The notes: generated by a model not told the origin, from the letters alone. Shown: positions 51,250 through 60,209, counted from the stretch's first letter. The stretch: 64,000 bases of DNA from Paramixta manurensis (GCF_013285385.1 NZ_CP054212.1:3224001-3288000), one strand, 5' to 3'. Numbers and translations: made by a program.

Positions 51250-52185
51250 ATGACAGAAACCACTGATTTAGCAGTACTTGAGATTAAGGCGGAGCAGGCT
51301 CCCACGCTCTATGTTCCGAACGGTCTTGATAGTTATTTGGAGCAGATTCGCCAGCAGGTTAATGAGGTTCCAGACCTGAGCACAGCAAAAGGTCGTGCGC
51401 GTGTGGCTTCACTTGCGGCGCAGGTGTCACGCAGTAAAACAGCAGTTGAGAAACCGGGACGTGACTACCTTCGTCACTTAAAGGAAGCTGTAAAGCCCGC
51501 AGAGGCTGAATTACGCCGATGGGTATCCGCGTGCGACACGCTGCGTGATGAAGTGCGACGACCTCTCACTGAGTGGGAAGCTGAGCAGGAGCGCATCAAA
51601 TCTGATCAGCAGATGCTCGACTGGCATACCGAAGCGCTGGGAATGAACGAAGCGCACGATAAGGCAGCGGCTGAGCGTTTCGAATCAGATCACGAAGTCG
51701 CCCTACTCATGAATGAGAAATTCGACCGCGAAGCAGCAGAAGCGAAAGCCGAAGCTGAGCGAAAACGTATCGCCTACGAAGAAGAGTTAAAGCGTAAGGC
51801 GGCGGAACAGGCCCGCATCGAAGCTGAACAGAAAGCGCAGCGTGCGCGTGAAGAGGCTGCGCAGCGTGAACGTGAATTGCAGGCCAAGGCAGAGCAAGCT
51901 GAGCGTGACCGCATTGCCGCACAGGAACGTGCAGAGCGTGAGAAACAGGCAGCGATCGCTGAAGAACAGCGCAAAGCCAAAGCTGCGGAAGATGCAAGAC
52001 TTGCTGAGGAGAAACGCATTGCTGATGAAGCTGCAAAACGCGCCGCTGACATCGAACACCGCAAGGCAGTTAACAACAAAGCTCTGGCAGATTTAATCGC
52101 AGCTGGCATACCTGAAGAATGTGCTAAAGCCTGTATTACAGCTATCGCAAAAGGTGCAGTAAGCGCCATCCGTATTACCTACTAA
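51250..52185 (+). CDS. Long coiled-coil protein associated with the recombination genes
   Basis: 311 residues from ATG 51250. N-terminal globular part, then about 130 residues of Ala/Glu/Lys/Arg heptads (AEAERKRIAYEEELKRKAAEQ...), then LADLIAAGIPEECAKACITAIAKG. Such TolA-like proteins often precede phage Bet/RecT genes. Function unknown; possible recombination accessory. Confidence 0.75.
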   Translation: MTETTDLAVLEIKAEQAPTLYVPNGLDSYLEQIRQQVNEVPDLSTAKGRARVASLAAQVSRSKTAVEKPGRDYLRHLKEAVKPAEAELRRWVSACDTLRDEVRRPLTEWEAEQERIKSDQQMLDWHTEALGMNEAHDKAAAERFESDHEVALLMNEKFDREAAEAKAEAERKRIAYEEELKRKAAEQARIEAEQKAQRAREEAAQRERELQAKAEQAERDRIAAQERAEREKQAAIAEEQRKAKAAEDARLAEEKRIADEAAKRAADIEHRKAVNNKALADLIAAGIPEECAKACITAIAKGAVSAIRITY

Positions 52186-52208
52186 TTAAATTAAAACAGG
52201 AGTTACCC

Positions 52209-52340
52209 ATGATTTATGCAATCGCGGGTTGCCCGGTCATGGGCAACTTTCAGGAATCACTTTTAGACATTATCAAGCGCCGCATGAAGTGCGTTAGCAA
52301 ATGGCTTGTTGACACGCTTAATCAGCCCGGGAGGCCGTAA
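52209..52340 (+). CDS. Small left-operon protein
   Basis: 43 residues (MIYAIAGCPVMGNFQESLLDIIKRRMKCVSKWL...). AGGAG upstream and TAATG coupling to the next gene. Not recognised. Confidence 0.6.
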   Translation: MIYAIAGCPVMGNFQESLLDIIKRRMKCVSKWLVDTLNQPGRP

Positions 52341-52453
52341 TGAAACTTCGATATTTCGATAAAGCTCAGGAGTTGTCACGGCTGGCTCTGTTAACCGGTA
52401 ACAACCTCATCTGGCAGCAGGCGATGCAGATTTTACGGAGGGCGATTCAGTGA
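52340..52453 (+). CDS. Small left-operon protein
   Basis: 37 residues (MKLRYFDKAQELSRLALLTGNNLIWQQAMQILRRAIQ), helical, start and stop both overlapping its neighbours. Not recognised. Confidence 0.55.
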   Translation: MKLRYFDKAQELSRLALLTGNNLIWQQAMQILRRAIQ

Positions 52454-52767
52454 AGATAAAACTGACGTACAAAGACCGGCTGGAAATTGAGTCGATTATC
52501 GAAAACTTGTCTGAGTCAGATAACGAACTTATCTATGAGCAAGTTAAAAATATTATCGACAAAACAACAACAAATCCCGCCGAAATGTCCATGTGTGCAT
52601 GGCTACCCAAACATTTCGATTACCCCATTATTGAATTGTGTCAGGAAGACACTCTGTCTCAGGATTTGGCTCACCAGTTCATCTGGGATTACCTAACCCG
52701 CGCTGCCAAGTGGGAGTACGCAGTTTCTATTTTCAAAAATAAATATAGCTACAGTGAGGTGGCATAA
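52450..52767 (+). CDS. Left-operon hypothetical protein
   Basis: 105 residues, GTG start after GGAGG: MKIKLTYKDRLEIESIIENLSESDNELIYEQV... then MCAWLPKHFDYPIIELCQED. Ends adjacent to bet. Not recognised. Confidence 0.6.
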   Translation: MKIKLTYKDRLEIESIIENLSESDNELIYEQVKNIIDKTTTNPAEMSMCAWLPKHFDYPIIELCQEDTLSQDLAHQFIWDYLTRAAKWEYAVSIFKNKYSYSEVA

Positions 52768-53616
52768 ATGGCAAATGAATTAACTGTTACCTCTTCAGTT
52801 CTGGCAGAAAAAGGGATTGATGTTGCAACTTGGAGCGCTCTCAAAAACAGCATTTACCCAGGCGCTAAAGATGAGTCTGTAATGATGGCTCTGGACTACT
52901 GCCGGGCGCGCCAGTTGGACCCATTAATGAAGCCAGTTCATCTCGTGCCGATGAGCGTGAAGGATGCAAAGACCGGCAAAAACGAATGGCGCGATGTGGT
53001 TATGCCGGGAATTGGTCTTTACCGCATTCAGGCAGACCGCTCCGGCGACTACGCTGGCGCTCATGAGCCTGAATTTGGCCCGGATGTAACACAACAACTT
53101 AACGGGGTTGAGGTTACCTTCCCACAGTTCTGTAAGTACACAGTATGTAAGCGCATGCCAAGCGGTGAAATCGTCGAATTCAGCGCGAAGGAATACTGGA
53201 TTGAAAACTACGCCACAGCTGGTCGTGATACCACTGCACCCAATGCGATGTGGAAGAAGCGCCCGTATGGACAACTGGCAAAATGTGCTGAGGCTCAGGC
53301 ACTGCGTAAGGCGTGGCCGGAAATAGGACAGCAACCTACCGCCGAGGAGATGGAGGGTAAAACACTGGAAGTTAATGATCCGCGCGACGTAACCAACGTT
53401 GAAAGCCAGAAATCATTACCGGCAACTGCCAGCCATGAAACCCTTCAGTCGATTACTGACCTGTTGTCCAGTCTTGATAAAGATTGGGACGACGACTTTC
53501 TTCCGCTATGCCGTTCAATCTTCAAAAGGGAAATTTATGAAGCCGGTCAGTTAACGGAGGAGGAGGCCATTAAAGCCCACGACTTCCTGTCTAAAAAGGC
53601 TAAGGCGGCGGCATGA
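52768..53616 (+). CDS. bet: Bet/RecT-type single-strand annealing protein
   Basis: 282 residues. Redbeta-family signature: MALDYCRARQLDPLMKPVHLVPM, VMPGIGLYRIQADRSGDYAGAHEPEFGP, FCKYTVCKRMPSGEIVEFSAKEYW, WKKRPYGQLAKCAEAQALRKAWPE. Anneals complementary strands together with the Exo two genes downstream. Confidence 0.93.
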   Translation: MANELTVTSSVLAEKGIDVATWSALKNSIYPGAKDESVMMALDYCRARQLDPLMKPVHLVPMSVKDAKTGKNEWRDVVMPGIGLYRIQADRSGDYAGAHEPEFGPDVTQQLNGVEVTFPQFCKYTVCKRMPSGEIVEFSAKEYWIENYATAGRDTTAPNAMWKKRPYGQLAKCAEAQALRKAWPEIGQQPTAEEMEGKTLEVNDPRDVTNVESQKSLPATASHETLQSITDLLSSLDKDWDDDFLPLCRSIFKREIYEAGQLTEEEAIKAHDFLSKKAKAAA

Positions 53617-53825
53617 CACCTTCCCTGCTTAATCTTCTGATGCGTGGTGGATATAGCTACAGCAACATAGCTGAAACTTTAGGGATGAGTAAAAGCAGAG
53701 TTCGCTGGTTTGTTATGGAACTGGAGCGCCGAAAGTGGATTGTTGTTAATAGGACCATCAACTGCACATGGAACGGACAAACCATCGGAAACGCAGTTAA
53801 CAGGTACAGGCGAGGGATACTATGA
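53613..53825 (+). CDS. Small HTH protein between bet and exo
   Basis: 70 residues; [33 protein letters not shown] is a winged HTH. ATGA-type overlaps with both bet and exo. Unusual guest between the two recombinase genes; may regulate them or a host gene. Confidence 0.65.
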   Translation: MTPSLLNLLMRGGYSYSNIAETLGMSKSRVRWFVMELERRKWIVVNRTINCTWNGQTIGNAVNRYRRGIL

Positions 53826-54502
53826 CACCAGAAATAATAATGAAGAAAACAGGGATTAACGTTCTCTCCGTAGAGCAAGGAAGCGATGACTGGATGAGGC
53901 TCAGGCTGGGGGTCATCACAGCTTCCGAGGTATCTAACGTAATTGCAAAGCCACGGAGCGGCACCAAATGGACGGATATGAAAATGTCCTACTTCCACAC
54001 CCTTCTCGCTGAAGTCTGCACCGGAGTATCACCTGAGGTTAATGCTAAAGCACTGGCGTGGGGAAAGCAGAACGAAGAGGCAGCAAGGACGCTGTTTGAG
54101 TTCACCTCTGGCGTTGATGTTGTTGAAGCACCCATCCTCTACCACGACGAAACGATGCGCACAGCCTGTTCCCCTGATGGCCTATGCAGTGACGGACGCG
54201 GGCTTGAACTTAAATGCCCTTTCACCTCTCGCGATTTTATGAAGTTTCGCCTGGGTGGATTCGATGCCATTAAGAGCGCCTACATGGCGCAGGTTCAATA
54301 CAGCATGTGGATAACCGGCAAGGATGCCTGGTACTTCGCCAATTACGACCCGCGCATGAAGCGTGAAGGGATTCATCACGTCATTGTCGAACGCGACGAA
54401 AAATATATAGCCGACTTTGAAGAGTTAGTACCGGAGTTCATTGAAAAAATGGATGAGGCACTTAGCGCAATCGGATTTCAATTTGGCGACCAGTGGCGGT
54501 GA
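53822..54502 (+). CDS. exo: Lambda-type 5'-3' exonuclease
   Basis: 226 residues, same length as lambda Exo and nearly the same motifs: [72 protein letters not shown] and [10 protein letters not shown]. Resects dsDNA ends to load Bet. Confidence 0.96.
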   Translation: MTPEIIMKKTGINVLSVEQGSDDWMRLRLGVITASEVSNVIAKPRSGTKWTDMKMSYFHTLLAEVCTGVSPEVNAKALAWGKQNEEAARTLFEFTSGVDVVEAPILYHDETMRTACSPDGLCSDGRGLELKCPFTSRDFMKFRLGGFDAIKSAYMAQVQYSMWITGKDAWYFANYDPRMKREGIHHVIVERDEKYIADFEELVPEFIEKMDEALSAIGFQFGDQWR

Positions 54503-54505
54503 TTG

Positions 54506-54910
54506 ATGAAAAAAAATCCCTTCTATCGGCGAAATGTTGCGGGGAAATATAGCGGGCTTAAGGAAAAGGTTGCATGGCAACTCAGCAAGCGCCCCATGTC
54601 AGGAAGTGAGTTAGCCACCATTTTGAGGATGGATGCTACTGAAATTAACCGCATGATGCGCTACTACATCACCGAGAACGCCGTTGTAACAATAACGGCA
54701 GGCGAATGGTTCAGGGATGAATCGGGATTTAAGGACAGAATATATACACTCGGAAGGAAAGCTAAGCGCGTTGCACCCCGCCCCACAAAATCAATCGTAG
54801 TAAGCCTCAAATCATTCAAAAACGCCAGCGAAGAACAGCGACAGAAAAACATTCTTGCGGCGCAGCGTCGTGCGCGGCTGATTGCTGCTGGCCTCTATAT
54901 AACGGAGTAA
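54506..54910 (+). CDS. Basic HTH-like early protein
   Basis: 134 residues: MKKNPFYRRNVAGKYSGLKEKVAWQLSKRPMSGSELATILRMDATEINRMMRYY is winged-helix-like; C-terminus Arg/Lys-rich. DNA binding is likely; role unknown. Confidence 0.65.
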   Translation: MKKNPFYRRNVAGKYSGLKEKVAWQLSKRPMSGSELATILRMDATEINRMMRYYITENAVVTITAGEWFRDESGFKDRIYTLGRKAKRVAPRPTKSIVVSLKSFKNASEEQRQKNILAAQRRARLIAAGLYITE

Positions 54911-54913
54911 CCC

Positions 54914-55579
54914 ATGACTAAATACTTTGTATCCGGCTGCATTGACGCAGACGGAGAGACTACGCGCGTCAGTGACAGTGAGGCGCAATTCTGGACTGTT
55001 TATGAGCGGGAGGATAATGGAACAAGTCAGGCTGTTGGTGACTGTGACAGCCGCGAATCTGCTGAGGCGTTTGCATCGCTGCTTAACTCCCTGACCATGC
55101 GCGCCGATGCTTTAGCGGCGGAGAATGTGGCCATGCGCCAGATAATCGACTCAGTAACCAACCTCGATAACGAACCCCAATACCACGCAGAGGGTATGGG
55201 ATGCGGTCTTGAAGACCGGAATATTACTGACCGATACGATGCAATGCGCCATGGATGGGATGAAGCAATGGAGCGCGTTTACGCCGAAGTTATCCCGTGC
55301 GCTGAGGAGTTGGACTTTTTAGCCACTGACGATTACCTGGAATCGGTGCGCAATGAGGCCAGAGCTCAAGGCATACACTTTGCAGCTAACCGCATTCTTG
55401 CAGCGTGGGAAGCTGGCTTTATCAATGACACTCCGGCGCATGCATATGACATTTCCGGCGCTGTTCTGTCTGCGCTTGAGTTCCTTCCAAATGCGTCAGC
55501 CGAAGAGTTTAAACGTGATTACGCTGATGAAGTCAGGACAGCTATCGCCGCCCGCTTACGCAACGGGGAGACTGAATGA
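54914..55579 (+). CDS. Ea22-like early protein
   Basis: 221 residues: FVSGCIDADGE N-terminus, AENVAMRQIIDSVTN in the middle and a helical C-terminal domain (ESVRNEARAQGIHFAANRILAAWEAGF). Modular early proteins of this type vary between lambdoid phages. Function unknown. Confidence 0.65.
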   Translation: MTKYFVSGCIDADGETTRVSDSEAQFWTVYEREDNGTSQAVGDCDSRESAEAFASLLNSLTMRADALAAENVAMRQIIDSVTNLDNEPQYHAEGMGCGLEDRNITDRYDAMRHGWDEAMERVYAEVIPCAEELDFLATDDYLESVRNEARAQGIHFAANRILAAWEAGFINDTPAHAYDISGAVLSALEFLPNASAEEFKRDYADEVRTAIAARLRNGETE

Positions 55580-55893
55580 TGATTGCTGCTATGGAACCCC
55601 AGCGCGACAAGTACGGCTACTGGACTCACCCCGACTATTTCGAGCCTGCAAACGGCAATGAATATGGCATGCTGGGCGAGTTCGATGCCTGGCTGAACGC
55701 GAACGGACTCGAATTCCGGGAGGAATATCGCGATGAGGATGAAATCGACCAGCACGGCGATGGTTACGACATTTCATCATGGCAGCCATCAGGAATAAAA
55801 GGTGATGGCTGGTTTGTCGGCTCCATTCATGACACTGAGGAAGGCGCGGTATGCATCTGGTTGCGCGTTAAGCAGGGAGGCGACCATGTGTGA
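55576..55893 (+). CDS. Acidic hypothetical protein
   Basis: 105 residues (MEPQRDKYGYWTHPDYFEP..., GMLGEFDAWLNANGLEF, ISSWQPSGIKGDGWFVGSIHDTEEGAVCIWLR). ATGA overlap with the previous gene. Not recognised. Confidence 0.65.
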   Translation: MMIAAMEPQRDKYGYWTHPDYFEPANGNEYGMLGEFDAWLNANGLEFREEYRDEDEIDQHGDGYDISSWQPSGIKGDGWFVGSIHDTEEGAVCIWLRVKQGGDHV

Positions 55894-56170
55894 CTGCATG
55901 AAAAATACAGCCGAGAAAGTGCGCGGGCATCTGGAAAAACGCGTACCGATTAATGCTGAAGTATCAACTGGATTAGGTGATACGGGCTGGCAAGATGAAT
56001 GGCTTTCTCTTGAAGACGGGAAACTTCACGTGATGCTCATTTACAAGCTCGCATATCGTGCACGAAAAAAAGACGGTTCAATGGCTAAAAATCTTACGCG
56101 CCTTTCAACTGGTGTCTCGATGGCTTATTGCCCGTTTTGCGGTGAGAAGTTTGGAGGCGACCATGCGTGA
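55886..56170 (+). CDS. Small zinc-ribbon phage protein
   Basis: 94 residues from ATG 55886 (GGAGG upstream): MCDCMKNTAEKVRGHLEKR... ending YCPFCGEKFGGDHA. CDC and CPFCG probably bind zinc. Common in lambdoid left operons, function unknown. Confidence 0.65.
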   Translation: MCDCMKNTAEKVRGHLEKRVPINAEVSTGLGDTGWQDEWLSLEDGKLHVMLIYKLAYRARKKDGSMAKNLTRLSTGVSMAYCPFCGEKFGGDHA

Positions 56171-56531
56171 GCGTGAATACTTCGTTATCAGCGTAAAGCA
56201 TAACCAGTGCAGTGACCGTTATGTCATCCTTTGGGGCGCTAACAATAGCGGCTATCGTGGGCGCGTTGAAAGTGCCGGTCGCTATCCCGAATCACTGGTT
56301 AAAGCGAAATTAGGATACTACAACACTGGCGACGATATTGCTGTGCCCTGCGATGTGATCGAAAGCCTGGCTGTGCCGGTCGATAAAGGATTTTTCGATA
56401 CCGATGGCGGTAATTGGGTACTCAGCAACCGTAAGAACTGGCAAACGATACTCGCGCACGTCATCGAGCCACCAGCATACAAACCACAACCGGAATATCG
56501 TGGCGCCCGCCGCCGTGGGAGTGATTCATGA
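56163..56531 (+). CDS. Hypothetical early protein
   Basis: 122 residues from ATG 56163: MREREYFVISVKHNQCSDRYVILWGANNSGYRGRVESAGRYPES, then VLSNRKNWQTILAHVIEP. Overlaps both neighbours. Not recognised. Confidence 0.65.
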   Translation: MREREYFVISVKHNQCSDRYVILWGANNSGYRGRVESAGRYPESLVKAKLGYYNTGDDIAVPCDVIESLAVPVDKGFFDTDGGNWVLSNRKNWQTILAHVIEPPAYKPQPEYRGARRRGSDS

Positions 56532-57007
56532 ACCAGCCAATCCTTGACATGTGCTGCGGCTCGCGCATGTTCTGGCTAAACAAGACTGATCCGCGTGCGG
56601 TGTTCGCTGATATTCGGAAAGAATCACACACTCTGTGCGATGGACGGGCACTGCATATTGCGCCGGACGTTATCGCTGATTTTCGCGCGCTGCCATTCTC
56701 TGACAACTCATTTTCTCAAGTGGTATTCGATCCGCCTCATTTGGTTAACGTGGGCGAAAAAGCATGGATGGGTAAAAAGTACGGGCGGCTCAACCGGGAA
56801 ACGTGGAAAGAAGACATCCGCCAGGGTTTTGTTGAAGCATTTCGCGTACTGCGGCCACACGGCACGCTTATCTTCAAATGGAATGAAACGCAGATACCCG
56901 CCAGCCAGATTATAGCCCTGACTGACAAGTCGCCGACAATCTGGCAGCGCACAGGCAAAGCCGACAAAACGCACTGGATACTGTTTCTGAAGGAAGGTGA
57001 CGCATGA
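56528..57007 (+). CDS. Class I methyltransferase-like protein
   Basis: 159 residues. SAM motif ILDMCCGSRMFW, acidic FADIRKES, FDPPH in the motif IV position, then FRVLRPHGTLIFKWNETQI. A small orphan DNA methyltransferase is most likely; the DPPH variant could also belong to another substrate class. No cognate restriction enzyme nearby. Confidence 0.75.
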   Translation: MNQPILDMCCGSRMFWLNKTDPRAVFADIRKESHTLCDGRALHIAPDVIADFRALPFSDNSFSQVVFDPPHLVNVGEKAWMGKKYGRLNRETWKEDIRQGFVEAFRVLRPHGTLIFKWNETQIPASQIIALTDKSPTIWQRTGKADKTHWILFLKEGDA

Positions 57008-57081
57008 ACCGCCCATACGACAAAACCAAACCGTTGAGTGAGCAGCCGTGGCTATTCAACAGGACGAGGAAAAAATCTTGA
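57004..57081 (+). CDS. Very small basic protein
   Basis: 25 residues (MNRPYDKTKPLSEQPWLFNRTRKKS), coupled by overlap at both ends. Translation is plausible, function unknown. Confidence 0.4.
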   Translation: MNRPYDKTKPLSEQPWLFNRTRKKS

Positions 57082-57344
57082 AAAGAAATGCTCTAACTAA
57101 AGCCGAGCTAGCATGGCTGGAAGCCTTGCAAGAATTACTCAATAAATGCCCGTCAAAAAGAATCGCGTTCTTCACTGTAGGTGATGATTTTTTGGGCTTG
57201 CACGATGCTAACCGAGAAAACGAAATCGCCGCAGAACTGGATAAAAACGGCGGCGAGTGGAGTAGCGCAGCCCAAAATATAGCGGCGGACTTTAACGGCT
57301 TTTGTCTTAATTTCCCTAACAGTGTTCATAGTACAGCAGGATAA
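57078..57344 (+). CDS. Hypothetical early protein (TTG start)
   Basis: 88 residues from TTG 57078, which has GAGGAAA upstream; GTG 57048 would add 10. MKRNALTKAELAWLEALQELLNKCPSKRIAFFTVGDDFLGLHD... Not recognised. Confidence 0.55.
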   Translation: MKRNALTKAELAWLEALQELLNKCPSKRIAFFTVGDDFLGLHDANRENEIAAELDKNGGEWSSAAQNIAADFNGFCLNFPNSVHSTAG

Positions 57345-57353
57345 GGAGCCAGC

Positions 57354-57794
57354 ATGACAATTACATCTGAAAAGCTGCGCCATTGGGCGCAAATGGCGTC
57401 TTTAACATCTGAGGGTGCTTCATGTCTCAGCGCTGAGCAGTTAGCGCAAACAGCGGAATACATCGACGCCCAGGCGGAGGCTGTTGCAGGACTCAAAGCC
57501 TCGCTGGAGTGTTCATGTCGGCAAAACCAAAACCAGGCGGCGAGGATTGCTGAACTGGAGTTTATTCGTAATAGCGCCGACCAGGTGCAACGGGAATATG
57601 CGGAAGCCCTCGGATGTGCGGGTGACAATGAGTCGATTTTGGCAGCTATCGCCGACCAGGCGTCCGAGATTGAGAAAACCAAATCCCGTTACAATGAGGT
57701 GTCTGGATGGTACTGCAAGATGAAAACAAGGATGCTGGCAGCGGAGAAAGAACTGGCTTATTTTAAGAGACAGAGCAGTGAAAATAATACCTAG
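57354..57794 (+). CDS. Helical early protein
   Basis: 146 residues: MTITSEKLRHWAQMASLTSEGASCLSAEQLAQTAEYID, then coiled-coil (QNQAARIAELEFIRNSADQVQREYAEALG). Its 3' end overlaps the HNH gene by 17 bp, so the present C-terminus may have been shaped by that insertion. Confidence 0.6.
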   Translation: MTITSEKLRHWAQMASLTSEGASCLSAEQLAQTAEYIDAQAEAVAGLKASLECSCRQNQNQAARIAELEFIRNSADQVQREYAEALGCAGDNESILAAIADQASEIEKTKSRYNEVSGWYCKMKTRMLAAEKELAYFKRQSSENNT

Positions 57795-58278
57795 CAAAGA
57801 TATTTTAGAAAAGTTCATCAATTACGAACCAGAAACAGGAGTTTTTATTTGGAAAGTTTCACCAAGCCCTAGGGTCAACATTGGAGACAGATCTGGATGG
57901 CTAGATTCCCAAGGGTATAGATATATCAGAATTGAAAACAAAACATATAAATCATCAAGGCTAGCTTACTTATGGATGACAGGAAATCAGCCAGTCATAG
58001 TTGACCATATAAACGGAATAAGGTCTGACGACAGATGGGAGAACTTAAGGAACTGTCTTGGTGATGAAAATAATTACAATAAGGGGAAGGAAAGTAAAAA
58101 TAAATCAGGAATCACTGGGGTTTTCTGGTCAAGCAGAGATAAAAAATGGAGAGCAGAAATAACTCATCAAGGAAAAAGGAAAAGCCTTGGTTACTATGAA
58201 GATTTATTTTCAGCTTCTTGCGCCAGAAGGTCAGCAGAAATAACTTATTTTGGTGATTACAGACCCACAAGAAAATAA
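57778..58278 (+). CDS. HNH endonuclease with AP2-like domain (homing type)
   Basis: 166 residues: FINYEPETGVFIWKVSP opening, HNH core RLAYLWMTGNQPVIVDHINGIRSDDRWENLRNC, and AP2-like C-terminus SGITGVFWSSRDKKWRAEITHQGKRKSLGYYED. AT-rich, GTG start, placed between two early genes: a second free-standing homing endonuclease. Confidence 0.88.
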   Translation: MKIIPSKDILEKFINYEPETGVFIWKVSPSPRVNIGDRSGWLDSQGYRYIRIENKTYKSSRLAYLWMTGNQPVIVDHINGIRSDDRWENLRNCLGDENNYNKGKESKNKSGITGVFWSSRDKKWRAEITHQGKRKSLGYYEDLFSASCARRSAEITYFGDYRPTRK

Positions 58279-58289
58279 AGGTGATAGTC

Positions 58290-58586
58290 ATGACTAAATC
58301 AGAACAGCGCAACGCCCCGGTTGCTGTGCCGGATAAGCATTATGATGCAGACGGTATTACCACCAGCGAGGCGGATATGATCTGGAATGCATGCATTGAC
58401 GAAGTGCTGCGCCTCAACAGCGGGAGTGAGCCGGCAGTGAAGCCGGTGAAATTGCCGGAAGCATTATTGCCCGCTAATCACCGCAGCGGTGAAGCGTTTA
58501 TGGCGGCAGATTCTGAGGGAAATTATTTGAACAGGGAGTTCACAATCAAAGCAATCCGGGCCGCTGGCGGGGAGATTGAAGAATGA
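58290..58586 (+). CDS. Hypothetical early protein
   Basis: 98 residues from ATG 58290 (MTKSEQRNAPVAVPDKHYDADGITTSEADMIWNACIDEVLRLN...). APVAVPDK and the C-terminal FTIKAIRAAGGEIEE are motifs seen in modular lambdoid early proteins. Confidence 0.6.
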   Translation: MTKSEQRNAPVAVPDKHYDADGITTSEADMIWNACIDEVLRLNSGSEPAVKPVKLPEALLPANHRSGEAFMAADSEGNYLNREFTIKAIRAAGGEIEE

Positions 58587-58786
58587 CTGAATCAGAAAAA
58601 GCGGAGTTGGTTGAAATCGCAACGAAGCGTCTGGCGCAATACCGGAAGATGAATGAGCACAAAAATTCAAATGTCATGCCGCGCGGAGGCATCGAATTTC
58701 AATATGAGCCGAGCATAGCGCTGATGGAAACCCTATTAGTGATGAAATCTACTCCCTCGAAGAATGCGAAAGCGTCAAAGCGCTGA
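58583..58786 (+). CDS. Small hypothetical early protein
   Basis: 67 residues (MTESEKAELVEIATKRLAQYRKMNEHKN...). ATGA overlap with the previous gene. Not recognised. Confidence 0.55.
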   Translation: MTESEKAELVEIATKRLAQYRKMNEHKNSNVMPRGGIEFQYEPSIALMETLLVMKSTPSKNAKASKR

Positions 58787-58834
58787 TATTAGAGCACAGC
58801 AACGTGACGCTGGAGTGTTCACCCGTTTACCGAT

Positions 58835-58854
58835 AGCCGCGAAAGCGGTTTTTT
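58835..58854 (+). terminator. Terminator in the left operon
   Basis: AGCCGC-GAAA-GCGGTT with a GNRA tetraloop and a run of six T. Confidence 0.75.
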
Positions 58855-58873
58855 AATATCTGGAGAAAAATAA

Positions 58874-59626
58874 ATGCGAGTTGATAATGAAGTGCTCAAC
58901 GTGTTGAGCGCTGCGGAATGTCATGGAAAAAATCTGGTGTTAACTGGTCAACTTGACCGTAATTTATACACACGCACCAACAAAGTTCTGGAAGCCGCGG
59001 GAGGGAAATGGAGCAGGAAAGAAAAGGCTCACATTTTTGATATTGATGCATCCGAGCGCATTGAGCAGATCATCCTGACTGGCGATGTTGTGGTGCCGAA
59101 AGATGATTTTGAGTTCTTCCCTACCCCGCCAGATGTGGTCAGACACGTAATTTATTTTGCAGATATTCGTGATGGCATGAGAGTACTTGAGCCCAGCGCT
59201 GGCCAAGGTGCGATTGCTAAAGCCGCTCATGATGCGGCAGCAGATGTGATAATTGATATGTATGAGCTGATGCCAGCCAACAATGATGCGCTGCACGCTC
59301 TAAATCTTCGTCTTTCAGGTATTGGTGAGCCAGTCGATTTTCTCACCGTGGTGCCAGCACCAATCTATGACAGGGTGGTAATGAACCCTCCATTTGGTCG
59401 GCAGGCTGATATTAAGCACGTTACTCACGCAATGAAATTCTTGAAACCGGGCGGCCTGCTGGTTTCAGTTATGTCTTCCTCGGTAACGTTCCGCAGCAAC
59501 AAGCTTACTTCTGATTTCCGTCAGTTGGTTGAAGAACGCAGTGGTCACATCGAAGAGCTGCCAGAAGGTGCGTTCAAAAAATCCGGCACGATGGTTAACA
59601 CCGTGATTGTGGTGATACCCAACTAG
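58874..59626 (+). CDS. N6-adenine-type DNA methyltransferase (orphan)
   Basis: 250 residues. N-terminal part with LYTRTNKVLEAAGGKWSRKEKAHIF, then EFFPTPPDVV, SAM motif VLEPSAGQG, catalytic NPPF and a C-terminal PGGLLVSVMSSS. This order is typical of amino-methyltransferases. No restriction partner, so likely protection from host restriction or regulation. Confidence 0.85.
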   Translation: MRVDNEVLNVLSAAECHGKNLVLTGQLDRNLYTRTNKVLEAAGGKWSRKEKAHIFDIDASERIEQIILTGDVVVPKDDFEFFPTPPDVVRHVIYFADIRDGMRVLEPSAGQGAIAKAAHDAAADVIIDMYELMPANNDALHALNLRLSGIGEPVDFLTVVPAPIYDRVVMNPPFGRQADIKHVTHAMKFLKPGGLLVSVMSSSVTFRSNKLTSDFRQLVEERSGHIEELPEGAFKKSGTMVNTVIVVIPN

Positions 59627-59664
59627 CTAATCATGGCGATATACTCCCCTAAGGAGGATTCGCC

Positions 59665-59910
59665 ATGTCAAACAACATAGCAGCACGCAGCAAAGAAGAA
59701 CGCGATAAAGTTAACGTTGACCTTGCGGCGTCCGGAGTTGCTTATAAAGAACGGCTGAACATGCCTGTAATCGCTTTCGAAGTTCAAAATCAACAACCGA
59801 CTCACCTTCAGGAGTATTTCGTCGAACGGCTCCAGTTCTATCGCAGCGTGTCGGCTAAATACCCTAAAGGTGCAGACCCTATCTATGCGAAGAAGGAAGA
59901 TTCAAAATGA
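59665..59910 (+). CDS. Hypothetical early protein
   Basis: 81 residues (MSNNIAARSKEERDKVNVDLAASGVAYKERLNMPVIAFEV...YFVERLQFYRSVSAKYP). Strong ribosome-binding site AAGGAGG. Not recognised. Confidence 0.65.
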   Translation: MSNNIAARSKEERDKVNVDLAASGVAYKERLNMPVIAFEVQNQQPTHLQEYFVERLQFYRSVSAKYPKGADPIYAKKEDSK

Positions 59911-60209
59911 CACAAATTCTTTTGATTGGCGGGCCATTCGATGGGGAGATTCGTGAAGACCATTTCCTCGAATATAAAAATTTGAGAGTTACTAAGCCAA
60001 CCTCTGTTTCGAGCGTATCGGCTCTGAGACGAGATTCCAACTCGGCAACTTCTCATGTTAAGGAGTGTTATCATAACTATAATATGATCTCGGTTCGTAT
60101 CGAGGGAAAAAGTTATGCCTGTGCGACTGCAAAAACAATAAATGAACATGAAATTTTAGATTTAGTAAAGAAAGCAGCAAATGAATCTGGATTCAAACCA
60201 ATTGAATAG
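59907..60209 (+). CDS. Hypothetical early protein with GGPFDG motif
   Basis: 100 residues; MTQILLIGGPFDGE is a common opening of small phage proteins, the rest is AT-richer. ATGA overlap with the previous gene. Function unknown. Confidence 0.65.
   Translation: MTQILLIGGPFDGEIREDHFLEYKNLRVTKPTSVSSVSALRRDSNSATSHVKECYHNYNMISVRIEGKSYACATAKTINEHEILDLVKKAANESGFKPIE

Noticed and set aside
51707..52169. Minus-strand Ser/Cys- and Gln/His-rich frames opposite the coiled-coil protein
   Set aside because: Low-complexity shadows of the Ala/Glu/Arg repeats on the coding strand.
56131..56143. TTGC-N5-TTGC as a further CII site
   Set aside because: The spacing is five, not six, no -10 follows, and it lies within a coding CPFCG motif.
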